A DNA stretch of 35,561 bases, taken from assembly GCF_014837155.1 (NCBI RefSeq), contig NZ_JACYHA010000030.1, positions 1 through 35,561 on the forward strand, given 5' to 3'. The notes under the pieces were generated by a model that saw only the letters and a list, made by a program, of their open reading frames with translations, did no database searches and was not told where the DNA came from. How positions within the stretch are numbered: position 1 is the stretch's first letter; the number at the start of each line of letters is the position of its first letter. Shown piece after piece: positions 16,866-25,693 of the stretch. The DNA comes from Litchfieldia stipae. Its GTDB lineage: Bacteria; Bacillota; Bacilli; Bacillales; Bacillaceae_L. Position numbers and translations under genes: made by a program.

Positions 16866-19800
16866 TTACATATTGCGTCGATATTGCCCTCCGACTTCGT
16901 ATAGAGCATGGGTGATTTCGCCGAGGCTTGCGACTTTTACTGTTTCCATTAGCTGTTCAAAAATATTTTCGTTTTGGACGGCGGCTTGTTTTAATCTGGC
17001 TAATGCCTCTCCGGATTGTTGCTTGTTTCGTTGTTTAAATTCGGTTAAATGACGAATCTGACGTTCTTTTTCCTCGACGGTCGATCTTGCTAATTCGATG
17101 TTATTGAGTTCTTCTTCAGATGGAGGAACTGGATTTAAGTAGGTGTTCACGCCAATAATTGGTAGCTCACCTGTATGCTTCTTCATTTCATAATACATCG
17201 ATTCATCTTGAATTTTTCCACGCTGGTATTGGGTTTCCATCGCGCCAAGGACACCACCACGATCATTGATACGTTCAAACTCTTGAAGGACCGCTTCCTC
17301 GACCAAGTCCGTTAACTCTTCGATAATGAATGAGCCCTGGAGTGGATTTTCATTTTTGGAAAGGCCCAGTTCTTTTGTAATAATCATTTGAATCGCCATC
17401 GCTCGTCGCACTGATTCCTCAGTCGGCGTCGTAATTGCTTCATCATAGGCGTTCGTGTGAAGCGAATTGCAATTATCCTGAAGCGCCATTAAGGCCTGAA
17501 GCGTTGTTCGAATATCGTTAAAATCAATCTCTTGAGCATGCAGCGAGCGCCCTGACGTTTGCACATGGTATTTCAGCTTTTGACTTCGCTCGTTCGCACC
17601 ATACTTATCTCTCATCACCGTTGCCCAAATTCTCCGTGCCACTCGGCCAATCACCGTGTATTCTGGATCAAGCCCATTGCTGAAAAAGAACGACAGGTTT
17701 GGGGCGAAATCATTAATATTCATCCCTCGACTTAAGTAATATTCAACATAGGTGAAGCCATTTGATAAGGTAAATGCGAGCTGCGAGATGGGATTGGCAC
17801 CCGCTTCTGCAATATGGTACCCCGAAATCGAGACTGAGTAATAGTTACGCACATGATTATGAATGAAATACTCCTGAATATCTCCCATCATTCGCAAGGC
17901 AAATTCAGTGGAGAATATACACGTATTTTGGCCTTGGTCTTCTTTTAAAATATCGGCTTGAACCGTTCCTCTGACTTGTCTTAGCGTCCTCTTTTTGACT
18001 TCTTCAAACTCCTTAGTAGTCAGTGCACGACCAAGGGTTTGCTCTTCCTTTTCCACTTGCTGATCAATCGCCGTATTCATGAACATTGCCAGAATGATAG
18101 GAGCCGGCCCATTAATCGTCATGGAAACAGAAGTCAGTGGATCACATAAGTCAAAGCCACGATATAATTTCTTCATATCCTCGAGTGTACAAATGCTGAC
18201 TCCACTCTCTCCGACCTTTCCGTAAATATCGGGGCGATAGTCGGGGTCTTCGCCATACAAAGTGACCGAATCAAACGCGGTGCTTAAGCGCTTTGCCTTG
18301 TCATCCTTTGATAAATAGTGAAACCTGCGATTCGTTCGCTCTGGTGTGCCTTCTCCAGCAAATTGGCGCTTCGGATCCTCTCCTTCTCGTTTAAAAGGAA
18401 AGACTCCCGCTGTAAACGGAAAGGAACCTGGTACATTTTCTTTGTACACCCAACGCAATATTTCACCAAAATCCTCATAACGAGGGAGGGAAATCTTCGG
18501 GATCGACAAGCCTGATAAACTCGTTGTTTTTAAAGCGGTTACAATTTCTTTGTCTCGAATTTTCGTGACAAACTGATCCTTTGCGTACGTTTCCTTCAGA
18601 TCATTCCATATGTCTAAAATTCGTTTAGATTGAGTCGTTAACCTCTTTTCATAGTCTGCTTTAAGGTTCAATAGTGACTGTTTCGCTTCGTCTGGAAACT
18701 CTTGTTGCTCTAACGCTTCTAGTGTGCCCTGTATTTGGAATACCTTCCTAGCAATCGCTACTTGCTCTTCTGCTTTTTTATGATAGCTTCTCACCGTATC
18801 CGCAATTTCTCGCAAGTAAAAGCGGCGGTCATTCGGGATAATCACTGTTTGCTTTTGAACATCTGCTGTCTTCTCTAGACTTGTTTGCCAGTCTAGCCCC
18901 ATTTTTTCATTGATGATACTCACCAAAGCAACGAACAATGTATTCGTTCCAGGGTCATTGAATTGACTTGCAATCGTTCCATAGACAGGCATGCTGTCGA
19001 GTTCCCGATCAAACAAGAGATGGCTTCGCTGATACTGCTTTTGAACCTGTCGCTTTGCGTCTTCTGATCCCTTACGTTCAAATTTATTAATGACAATTGC
19101 ATCGGCAAAGTCAATCATATCAATCTTCTCAAGCTGTGATGGCGCACCAAATTCACTCGTCATCACATAGACTCCGATGTCACATACCTCCATTATTTCC
19201 GCGTCTCCCTGACCAATTCCGCTCGTCTCGACAATAATCAGGTCAAAGTTAGCGGCTTTCGTCACAGCAAGTGCATCCTTAATTGCGAGGGACAGCTCCG
19301 ATTTCGAATGCCTTGTCGCCAAACTCCTCATATATACTCGCGGTGAGAAGATCGCGTTCATGCGAATTCGGTCTCCTAATAATGCTCCACCTGTCTTCTG
19401 TTTCGTTGGGTCAATCGATAGAATCGCAATTCTCTTCGTTGGCATCTCATTTAAAAACCGGCGGATTAACTCATCTGTTAACGAGCTTTTCCCCGCTCCA
19501 CCTGTTCCTGTCATTCCAATTACGGGAATTTTCTTAGCAAGCTTCTTCACTTGGTCAAGCACAGCATCCGTTGTTGCAGCCACTTCCTCTGGGAGGTCAA
19601 CGCGATTCTCAGCTAACGTGATCAGCTTCGCCACCGCTTGGTCATCCTGCGCTTGAAGCCGTTCAATTTCATCGGTGATTTCATGCTGAACGGATTTATC
19701 ACATTCCTCCAGCATGAGATTAATCATGCCTTGAAGTCCCAATTGCCTGCCATCCTCCGGAGAAAAAATCCGCGCAATCCCATATTCATGTAGTTCCTTT

Positions 19801-20105
19801 ATTTCGCGCGGGATAATGACGCCACCTCCACCACCATAGATGCGGATATGACCTGCCCCTTTTTCCTTCAACAAATCATACATGTATTTAAAGTATTCAA
19901 GATGTCCTCCTTGATAAGAGGACACCGCGATTCCCTGCACATCCTCTTGAATCGCGGCCTTTACCACTTCATCCACTGAACGATTATGTCCTAAATGAAT
20001 GACCTCAGCTCCACTTGCCTGAAGCATTCGTCTCATGATATTAATCGACGCATCATGCCCATCAAACAAGCTCGACGCCGTTACAAAACGAAGATGATTT
20101 TTCAT
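16866..20105 (-). CDS. icmF: Fused isobutyryl-CoA mutase IcmF
   Basis: A 1079-aa cytosolic coenzyme-B12 enzyme interconverting isobutyryl-CoA and n-butyryl-CoA, fused to its own G-protein chaperone. Order: B12-binding domain (residues 1-135) with cobalt ligand His17 in LFDGHDAS and SYQGGH and GGGGG loops; MeaB/MeaI-type GTPase with P-loop GTGGAGKSS (200-208) and base-reading NKFE; then the mutase large-subunit barrel (about 560-1079: [39 protein letters not shown]). Full length for IcmF. ATG at 20105, 22 bp after the tetR stop, so probably the last gene of the acyl-CoA operon. Related IcmFs also act on isovaleryl/pivalyl-CoA; substrate choice cannot be settled by eye. Confidence 0.95.
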   Translation of the reverse strand: MKNHLRFVTASSLFDGHDASINIMRRMLQASGAEVIHLGHNRSVDEVVKAAIQEDVQGIAVSSYQGGHLEYFKYMYDLLKEKGAGHIRIYGGGGGVIIPREIKELHEYGIARIFSPEDGRQLGLQGMINLMLEECDKSVQHEITDEIERLQAQDDQAVAKLITLAENRVDLPEEVAATTDAVLDQVKKLAKKIPVIGMTGTGGAGKSSLTDELIRRFLNEMPTKRIAILSIDPTKQKTGGALLGDRIRMNAIFSPRVYMRSLATRHSKSELSLAIKDALAVTKAANFDLIIVETSGIGQGDAEIMEVCDIGVYVMTSEFGAPSQLEKIDMIDFADAIVINKFERKGSEDAKRQVQKQYQRSHLLFDRELDSMPVYGTIASQFNDPGTNTLFVALVSIINEKMGLDWQTSLEKTADVQKQTVIIPNDRRFYLREIADTVRSYHKKAEEQVAIARKVFQIQGTLEALEQQEFPDEAKQSLLNLKADYEKRLTTQSKRILDIWNDLKETYAKDQFVTKIRDKEIVTALKTTSLSGLSIPKISLPRYEDFGEILRWVYKENVPGSFPFTAGVFPFKREGEDPKRQFAGEGTPERTNRRFHYLSKDDKAKRLSTAFDSVTLYGEDPDYRPDIYGKVGESGVSICTLEDMKKLYRGFDLCDPLTSVSMTINGPAPIILAMFMNTAIDQQVEKEEQTLGRALTTKEFEEVKKRTLRQVRGTVQADILKEDQGQNTCIFSTEFALRMMGDIQEYFIHNHVRNYYSVSISGYHIAEAGANPISQLAFTLSNGFTYVEYYLSRGMNINDFAPNLSFFFSNGLDPEYTVIGRVARRIWATVMRDKYGANERSQKLKYHVQTSGRSLHAQEIDFNDIRTTLQALMALQDNCNSLHTNAYDEAITTPTEESVRRAMAIQMIITKELGLSKNENPLQGSFIIEELTDLVEEAVLQEFERINDRGGVLGAMETQYQRGKIQDESMYYEMKKHTGELPIIGVNTYLNPVPPSEEELNNIELARSTVEEKERQIRHLTEFKQRNKQQSGEALARLKQAAVQNENIFEQLMETVKVASLGEITHALYEVGGQYRRNM

Positions 20106-20127
20106 TAGTGCCTGTCACCACCCGAAT

Positions 20128-20763
20128 TTACTCGATTTTTGTCGATTTAGTCATACCAAATAGAATAAGGTTCGTTTGGATTTCAATATATTGATCAAGC
20201 GTGTACCGCTTTTGAATAACCCAGCGACGAAACCCCCACATCTGGCCTTGAACAATGATGCTGTGGGCAATGAGTGGAATTTCCGTTTCCGTTAAATGGA
20301 GTTCACCCGTTTCCACACATCTCCGAATCATTTGTTCGAACACTCGCGCTAACTCATTTTCCTTGTTCAGCACATACGGCAGTGCGTCTTTTGTCAGCGA
20401 TTTTGCTTCTTGATACATCACAAGAACCTCATCCTGCATTTCATCCATCACTCTGAAGTGATGGGCAATGGCTGCCTTTAGGCTATCAAGATTACCTGTA
20501 CGGTAATTAATATCTTCTTCTAGTCGCTCTGTGACATGGTCATAGATACTGTCACAGACGAGGTACAGGATATCTTCTTTATTTTTGATATATTCATAGA
20601 GCGTGCCGATACTAAACCCCGCAGCTCGCGCAATTTCTCTTGTCGTCGTTCTGTGAAATCCTTTTTCTTTAAAAAGAGTGACAGCCCCTTTAATCATTTG
20701 GTCACGCCTCTTTTTGATTAAACGCTCATCCTTTACCGAAGCATGAACAAGTCTTTTCGCCAC
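20128..20763 (-). CDS. TetR-family regulator of the acyl-CoA operon
   Basis: A 211-aa protein. N-terminal TetR HTH at about residues 20-70 (GAVTLFKEKGFHRTTTREIARAAGFSIGTLYEYIKNKEDILY), then an all-helical ligand domain of the type that in FadR-like repressors binds acyl-CoA. The start is GTG 20763 with a weak ribosome site. It lies between the second acyl-CoA dehydrogenase and icmF and so probably regulates this block; candidate operators are the two TGAnTGAAC-type palindromes at 25579-25596 and 27876-27893. A MITE copy separates it from the upstream gene, so it may have its own promoter. Whether it is FadR itself or a paralogue is unresolved. Confidence 0.85.
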   Translation of the reverse strand: MAKRLVHASVKDERLIKKRRDQMIKGAVTLFKEKGFHRTTTREIARAAGFSIGTLYEYIKNKEDILYLVCDSIYDHVTERLEEDINYRTGNLDSLKAAIAHHFRVMDEMQDEVLVMYQEAKSLTKDALPYVLNKENELARVFEQMIRRCVETGELHLTETEIPLIAHSIIVQGQMWGFRRWVIQKRYTLDQYIEIQTNLILFGMTKSTKIE

Positions 20764-20799
20764 ATTTCATCACATCCATTTTTCTTTACTTTAAGGGAT

Positions 20800-20913
20800 T
20801 GCTGCTTTTAATGCCGCAGCCTGAATACACTCCCCGTCCGGCGGCCACTCACGCATCCCGCAGGAGTCTTAATTGTATTCAGTCTGCTAGAAATTAATTC
20901 AACAAAACGGGCT
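20800..20913 (+). mobile_element. MITE-like element, copy F (decayed)
   Basis: TGCCGCAGCCTGAATACACTCC at its left half and GTATTCAGTCTGCTAGAAAT at its right place it in the family. The GGCTGTTTTC start is deleted, and the right end (AAAACGGGC) is altered, so boundaries are approximate and no target duplication is visible. It sits within the acyl-CoA operon between an acyl-CoA dehydrogenase and tetR, where its hairpin could end or process the transcript. Confidence 0.68.
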
Positions 20914-20928
20914 CCTGACCCGATCCAT

Positions 20929-22068
20929 CTATTTCGTCAACATCCGTGAGATGACCAATCGTTGGATTTCCTGTGTTCCTTCGTAAATTTGCGTAATTTT
21001 TGCATCTCTCATATATCTCTCTACAGGATAGTCCTTTGTGTAGCCATAGCCACCAAATACCTGCACAGCTTCTGTTGTGACCTTCATCGCTGTGTCACCA
21101 GCGAATAGCTTTGACATCGCCGATTCTTTCCCATAAGGGAGACCCGCAGATTCAAGCCATGCTGCTTGATAGGTTAATAGACGTGCTGCTTCAATGGATG
21201 TCGCCATGTCTGCGAGCTTGAAGCCAACGCCTTGTTGGGCAGAGATTGGTTTGCCGAATTGGACGCGTTCTTTGGAATACTCAAGGCTAGCGTCTAATGC
21301 ACCTTGAGCAATCCCAACGGCTTGTGCCGCAATCCCGTTTCGCCCTCCATCTAAAGTCATCATCGCAATCTTGAATCCTTCTCCCTCTTGACCTAGGAGA
21401 TTCTCCTTTGGTACGCGACAATCTTCAAAAATAATCTCCGTTGTTGGTGAGGAACGAATCCCTAACTTCTTTTCTTTTTTCCCGACAGAAAAGCCCGGAG
21501 AGTCACTTTCGATAATGAATGCGCTCGTTCCTTTATGCTTGGAGGTTGGGTCTGTTAAGGCAAACACCACATAAATGTCCGCCACGCCTCCATTAGTGAT
21601 AAAAATCTTAGAGCCATTTAAGACATAGCTATCTCCGTCCAAGACAGCAGTTGTTTTCATTGCGCCTGCGTCAGAGCCAGAGCCAGGCTCCGTTAATCCA
21701 TAGGCACCGATTTTTGTTCCCTCAGCCATTGGTCTTAAGTATTTCTGCTTCTGTTCTTCGGTTCCAAATGTGTAGATCGGCCAGCCAGCTAAGGAAGTAT
21801 GAGCCGATAGAGTCACCCCAGTTGAGGCGCAGACTCTAGAGAGCTCCTCGACTGCGATACAATAGGCAAGATAGTCACTGCCAATTCCACCATACTCCTC
21901 TGGCCACGGGATTCCAGTTAGCCCTAATTCAGCCATTTTTTCAAAAATCTCGCGGTCGAACCGTTCTTCTTCATCTCGCTCAGCTGCTGTTGGTGCCACC
22001 TCTTTTGTCGCAAAGCTTCGCACCATTTTCCGAATCATTTCATGCTCATCTGAGAGTTTAAATTGCAT
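20929..22068 (-). CDS. acdA: Acyl-CoA dehydrogenase (short/branched-chain type)
   Basis: A 379-aa FAD enzyme oxidising acyl-CoA to trans-2-enoyl-CoA and passing electrons to ETF. Motifs: [61 protein letters not shown], and catalytic base Glu363 in [11 protein letters not shown]. Position close to rpoE/fadF corresponds to B. subtilis acdA. ATG at 22068 follows GGGGGAG. It is a close paralogue of the next gene upstream (18 bp away); one may serve butyryl-CoA and the other isobutyryl- or methyl-branched CoA, but this is inference. Confidence 0.93.
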   Translation of the reverse strand: MQFKLSDEHEMIRKMVRSFATKEVAPTAAERDEEERFDREIFEKMAELGLTGIPWPEEYGGIGSDYLAYCIAVEELSRVCASTGVTLSAHTSLAGWPIYTFGTEEQKQKYLRPMAEGTKIGAYGLTEPGSGSDAGAMKTTAVLDGDSYVLNGSKIFITNGGVADIYVVFALTDPTSKHKGTSAFIIESDSPGFSVGKKEKKLGIRSSPTTEIIFEDCRVPKENLLGQEGEGFKIAMMTLDGGRNGIAAQAVGIAQGALDASLEYSKERVQFGKPISAQQGVGFKLADMATSIEAARLLTYQAAWLESAGLPYGKESAMSKLFAGDTAMKVTTEAVQVFGGYGYTKDYPVERYMRDAKITQIYEGTQEIQRLVISRMLTK

Positions 22069-22085
22069 AATCTCCCCCGCCTCTC

Positions 22086-23225
22086 CTAGTTCAATAAGCT
22101 TTTACTAATGACAAGCCTTTGAATTTCACTTGTTCCTTCGTAGATTTGACAAACCTTTGCATCTCGAAAAAATCGTTCCACTGGGTAATCCTTTGTATAC
22201 CCATAGCCGCCATATACTTGGATTGCTTCTGTTGCCACCTCCATCGCGGTGGATGAAGCAAATAGCTTTGCCATCGAGGCCTCTTTTCCACAAGGGATTC
22301 CTTCGGTTCGAAGTGAAGCAGCTTGATAGACTAATAGCTTTGCCGCTTCAACTGAGGTTGCCATATCAGCTAGCTTGAAGCCGACTCCCTGCAAATTCGC
22401 GATTGGCTTCCCGAATTGGACTCGCTCTTTTGCATATTGAGTGGCATGCTCTAGGGCAGCTTCAGCAATTCCTAAGCTTTGTGCGGCAATACCGATTCGG
22501 CCGACCTCTAGGTTTGCTAGCGCGACCTTGAAGCCTTCTCCCTCTCTACCCAATAGATTCGTAGCTGGCACCAAAGCATTTTCAAAAGTTAAAGAGACTG
22601 TCCTTGATCCATGCAGCCCCATCTTTTTCTCGTCCTTGCCAATGACAAAACCTTCTGTCCCTTTATCAACAATAAACGCACTAATGCCCTTACTTCCTGG
22701 AATGTCAGGGTTTGTACGGGCGAAAACAATATAAACATCTGCTTCGCCTCCATTGGTGATGAAGGCCTTTGTTCCATTCAATAGGTAATGATCTCCCTGT
22801 TTGACTGCCCTAGTTTTTAGGCTAGCTGCATCTGAGCCAGAGCTTGGTTCGGTTAAACAAAAAGCCGCCAAGAATTCCCCACTTGTTAGCTTTGGAACAT
22901 AGCGCTTTTTTTGCTCATCTGTTCCAAACATGAGGATTGGATTGGTTCCCACCGACGTATGAACGGATAGGATGACACCTACGGTTGCACTGATTTTTGA
23001 AATTTCATGAATGGCAATGATATAGGAGGTGAAGTCCATGTCAGCGCCACCATACTGGGAAGGAGCGGTAATACCCATGAGCCCCAACTCCCCCATTTTC
23101 GTAAGGATCTCCCTTGGAAATTCACCAGCCTCCATTTTTTCAACAAAAGGGGTGATTTCTTTCTGAGCAAAATCACGGACCATCTTCCTCATCATTTCTT
23201 GCTCTTCGGTAAAATGTAGGTTCAT
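22086..23225 (-). CDS. Acyl-CoA dehydrogenase (butyryl-CoA type)
   Basis: A 379-aa second acyl-CoA dehydrogenase. It has [68 protein letters not shown] and catalytic Glu363 in [11 protein letters not shown]. The sequence resembles butyryl-CoA dehydrogenases of the mmgC/bcd type. ATG at 23225 after GAGGCGGTG. It lies 18 bp upstream of the paralogue at 20929-22068 and 37 bp after the 3-hydroxybutyryl-CoA dehydrogenase gene in the same transcript. It should act with ETF, whose genes are not in this window, and FadF. Confidence 0.93.
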   Translation of the reverse strand: MNLHFTEEQEMMRKMVRDFAQKEITPFVEKMEAGEFPREILTKMGELGLMGITAPSQYGGADMDFTSYIIAIHEISKISATVGVILSVHTSVGTNPILMFGTDEQKKRYVPKLTSGEFLAAFCLTEPSSGSDAASLKTRAVKQGDHYLLNGTKAFITNGGEADVYIVFARTNPDIPGSKGISAFIVDKGTEGFVIGKDEKKMGLHGSRTVSLTFENALVPATNLLGREGEGFKVALANLEVGRIGIAAQSLGIAEAALEHATQYAKERVQFGKPIANLQGVGFKLADMATSVEAAKLLVYQAASLRTEGIPCGKEASMAKLFASSTAMEVATEAIQVYGGYGYTKDYPVERFFRDAKVCQIYEGTSEIQRLVISKSLLN

Positions 23226-23262
23226 GAGGTTGCACCGCCTCTTCTAAGTTTGCTAAATCCAT

Positions 23263-24117
23263 TCAGCCTTCATAGACATAAAAACCACGGCCTGATTTCT
23301 TCCCAAGCCAGCCCGCACTTACATATTTACGCAGCAGAGGACATGGTCGGTATTTATCATCACCAAAGCCCTCGTGCAAGGTTTCCATAATGTATAGACA
23401 GGTATCCAGACCGATGAAGTCAGCTAAGGTTAACGGTCCCATCGGGTGATTCATGCCAAGCTTTATCACCTCATCGACCGCCTCAGGTGTTGCCACCCCT
23501 TCATACACGGTAAAGATCGCCTCATTAATCATCGGCATCAGAATTCGGTTTGAGACAAAGCCTGGGAAATCATTGACACGGACGCCGACCTTCTGGAGCT
23601 TTTCTGTCATCCTTGCAACCTGCGAATACACGTCATCACTCGTTGCCAATCCCCTAATAATCTCAACCAATTTCATCACCGGCACCGGATTCATAAAGTG
23701 CATGCCGATAACTCGTTCTGGACTATTTGTCGCTGCTGCAATTTCAGTAATCGGCAAGGACGATGTATTGGATGCTAAAATCGCGTCAGCCTTCGTTACT
23801 TGTTCAAGCTGCTTAAAAAGGTGTTTTTTCACGTCCATATTTTCCACAACGGCTTCAATAACGAGATCAACCTGACTTGCCTGTTCTAACCTTTCAGCTA
23901 ACGTCACATTGGCTAAAATGGACTCAACCTGTTCAATTGACATACGTCCTTTATCAATCTGTCGCTTCAGGTTCTGTTTGATTTTTTGATAGCCTTTCTG
24001 TAAGCTTTCTACGTTTGAATCATGAAGGAGCACCGTATATCCTGCGACTGCACATACTTGGGCAATCCCTGACCCCATTTGACCGGCACCAATGACCATC
24101 ACCTGTTGAATTCCCAT
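23263..24117 (-). CDS. mmgB: 3-hydroxybutyryl-CoA dehydrogenase
   Basis: A 284-aa cytosolic enzyme: 3-hydroxybutyryl-CoA + NAD(P)+ to acetoacetyl-CoA. N-terminal Rossmann motif GAGQMG (residues 10-15), SNTSSLPITEIA, catalytic His140 and Glu152 (GMHFMNPVPVMKLVE), and the C-terminal helical domain with GMNHPMGPLTLADFIGLD. ATG at 24117 was preferred over 24123: the latter lies directly on the ribosome site GGGGGATG, while 24117 has proper spacing. It lies between the thiolase (22 bp) and an acyl-CoA dehydrogenase (37 bp). The mmgB/hbd label follows the mmgA-mmgB-mmgC order of B. subtilis. Confidence 0.93.
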   Translation of the reverse strand: MGIQQVMVIGAGQMGSGIAQVCAVAGYTVLLHDSNVESLQKGYQKIKQNLKRQIDKGRMSIEQVESILANVTLAERLEQASQVDLVIEAVVENMDVKKHLFKQLEQVTKADAILASNTSSLPITEIAAATNSPERVIGMHFMNPVPVMKLVEIIRGLATSDDVYSQVARMTEKLQKVGVRVNDFPGFVSNRILMPMINEAIFTVYEGVATPEAVDEVIKLGMNHPMGPLTLADFIGLDTCLYIMETLHEGFGDDKYRPCPLLRKYVSAGWLGKKSGRGFYVYEG

Positions 24118-24139
24118 CCTCATCCCCCTCGTGTAAAAA

Positions 24140-25321
24140 CTATTTCACTTCGATTAAGATCGCGTCCCCTTGGCCTCCACCGCTACAAATTGCAGCGATT
24201 CCTAAGCCTCCACCTCGGCGCTTTAATTCAACTGCTAATGTTAAAATGATTCTCGTACCACTTGCTCCAATCGGGTGTCCGTAGGCAACGGCTCCACCGT
24301 TTACATTCACTTTCTCTGGATCAATGGAAGCAATTTGAATACTTGCCAGTGCTACAGCGGCAAAAGCTTCATTAATTTCAAACAACTCAATTTCTTCTAC
24401 ACTCTTTCCTGTTTTCTCAAGGAGCTTATTGATCACTAGTCCCGGTGTCTTCGGAAAATCCTTGGCTTCTACTGCAATTTCGGCATGACCAAGAATCGTT
24501 GCTAGCGCTTCTCTGCCTTCCACCGCTGCACGCTCCTCACTCATTAACACAAGAGCTGCGGCACCATCATTAATTCCCGGTGCATTTCCGGCAGTAATCG
24601 TGCCATCAAAATTAAATACTGGTTTTAACGTCGATAATTTATCAATCGATGTGTCCTTACGCGGGGACTCATCCGCCTCTACGTATGTCACATGTCCTTT
24701 TCGGTCTTTTAACTCAACTGGGACGATTTCCTCCACCATTTTCCCAGACTCGATGGCCTCTACTGCTCGCTGATGACTCCTTAGTGCCCATTCATCCTGA
24801 GAATGACGTGAGATTTCAAGCTCCTTCGCCACACCATTCCCGTATTCTCCCATATGTACACCTTCAAAGCTGCAGGTTAATCCATCATGGATCATCAGAT
24901 CATTCACCTTGCTATCACCCATTCGCAGACCCCAGCGTGCTTTTGGTAATAGGTATGGTGCATGACTCATTGATTCCATGCCACCAGCTACAATGACTTC
25001 TTCATCCCCTGAACGAATAATTTGGTCTGCTAATGTGACACTTCGAAAGCCTGATGCACAGACCTTATTGATGGTTTCCGTCTTAATATCCCAAGGTAGT
25101 CCCGCGTGACGAGCGGCTTGTCGTGAAGGAATTTGTCCTTGTCCTCCCTGTAACACAGTACCGATGATCACTTCATCGATGTCTTGTGCAGATACCTTTG
25201 TGCGATGAAGTGCTTCTTTGATCGCTATTCCTCCAAGCTCTGATGCTGTTAACGAGCTTAAGCTTCCCCCAAGCTTTCCAATCGGTGTTCTTGCTCCCCC
25301 TAAGATCACTGTTTTCCCCAT
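24140..25321 (-). CDS. mmgA: Acetyl-CoA C-acetyltransferase (thiolase)
   Basis: A 393-aa thiolase: acetoacetyl-CoA + CoA to two acetyl-CoA, reversible. Active-site Cys88 (NKVCASGFRSV), His349 (AYGHPIGASG) and Cys379 (ICSGGGQG). ATG at 25321 was chosen because AGGGGGAT precedes it and MGKTVILGGARTPIG is the family start; the frame continues to 25372, where it runs into a MITE. First gene of the acyl-CoA operon. Its likely promoter/operator lies at 25564-25596, with MITE copy G inserted in the leader. Confidence 0.94.
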   Translation of the reverse strand: MGKTVILGGARTPIGKLGGSLSSLTASELGGIAIKEALHRTKVSAQDIDEVIIGTVLQGGQGQIPSRQAARHAGLPWDIKTETINKVCASGFRSVTLADQIIRSGDEEVIVAGGMESMSHAPYLLPKARWGLRMGDSKVNDLMIHDGLTCSFEGVHMGEYGNGVAKELEISRHSQDEWALRSHQRAVEAIESGKMVEEIVPVELKDRKGHVTYVEADESPRKDTSIDKLSTLKPVFNFDGTITAGNAPGINDGAAALVLMSEERAAVEGREALATILGHAEIAVEAKDFPKTPGLVINKLLEKTGKSVEEIELFEINEAFAAVALASIQIASIDPEKVNVNGGAVAYGHPIGASGTRIILTLAVELKRRGGGLGIAAICSGGGQGDAILIEVK

Positions 25322-25373
25322 GAAAAAAATCCCCCTAGATTCGTAATCGCTTACATTTAGGTTCGTTATCATA

Positions 25374-25504
25374 GGCTGTTTTCGTATATATCATCGCTTT
25401 CACCCCCGCAGCCTGAATACACTCCGCGTCCGGCGGGGACTCACAAATCCCGCAGGAGTCTACGTGCATTCAGTCTGCTAGGCTTCATATATAGAAAAAC
25501 CGCC
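25374..25504 (+). mobile_element. MITE-like element, copy G, in the operon leader
   Basis: A 131-bp short form, GGCTGTTTTCGTATATATC... to GAAAAACCGCC, with the inner palindrome GCAGCCTGAATACACT...GTGCATTCAGTCTGC. Flanking TTATCATA at 25366-25373 and 25505-25512 is a perfect 8-bp target duplication. It lies between the operator/promoter at ~25564-25596 and the thiolase start at 25321, so it is transcribed as part of the operon leader. Confidence 0.9.
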
Positions 25505-25563
25505 TTATCATATCTATATGACAACATGAACCTTCATATTTAATAATTCACTATGTTCTTACT

Positions 25564-25596
25564 ATTCTAACATATTCGTGACTGAACGTTCACTCA
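25564..25596 (-). promoter_or_regulatory. FadR-like operator and promoter of the acyl-CoA operon
   Basis: TGACTGAACGTTCACTCA (25579-25596) is a near-perfect palindrome and matches the B. subtilis FadR box TGAATGAMTANTCATTCA at 14 of 18. Downstream on the minus strand is an extended -10, TGTTAGAAT (TAGAAT 25564-25569); at 17 bp spacing the -35 (TGAACG) lies within the operator, which suits repression by a TetR-type protein. Confidence 0.6.
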
Positions 25597-25638
25597 TTTT
25601 ATTCCACAAAATTTTCATTTTTCTGTCACAAAACGGAC

Positions 25639-25670
25639 AACACCACTTCAAAAGAGGGAGAAGTGGTGTT
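25639..25670 (-). terminator. Probable terminator of fadF
   Basis: Perfect 11-bp stem AACACCACTTC (25639-25649) with GAAGTGGTGTT (25660-25670). On the minus strand the following sequence (GTCCGTTTTGTG) is only moderately T rich. It separates fadF from the thiolase operon. Confidence 0.72.
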
Positions 25671-25693
25671 TCCACTAGTAATCAAGTAAACTC

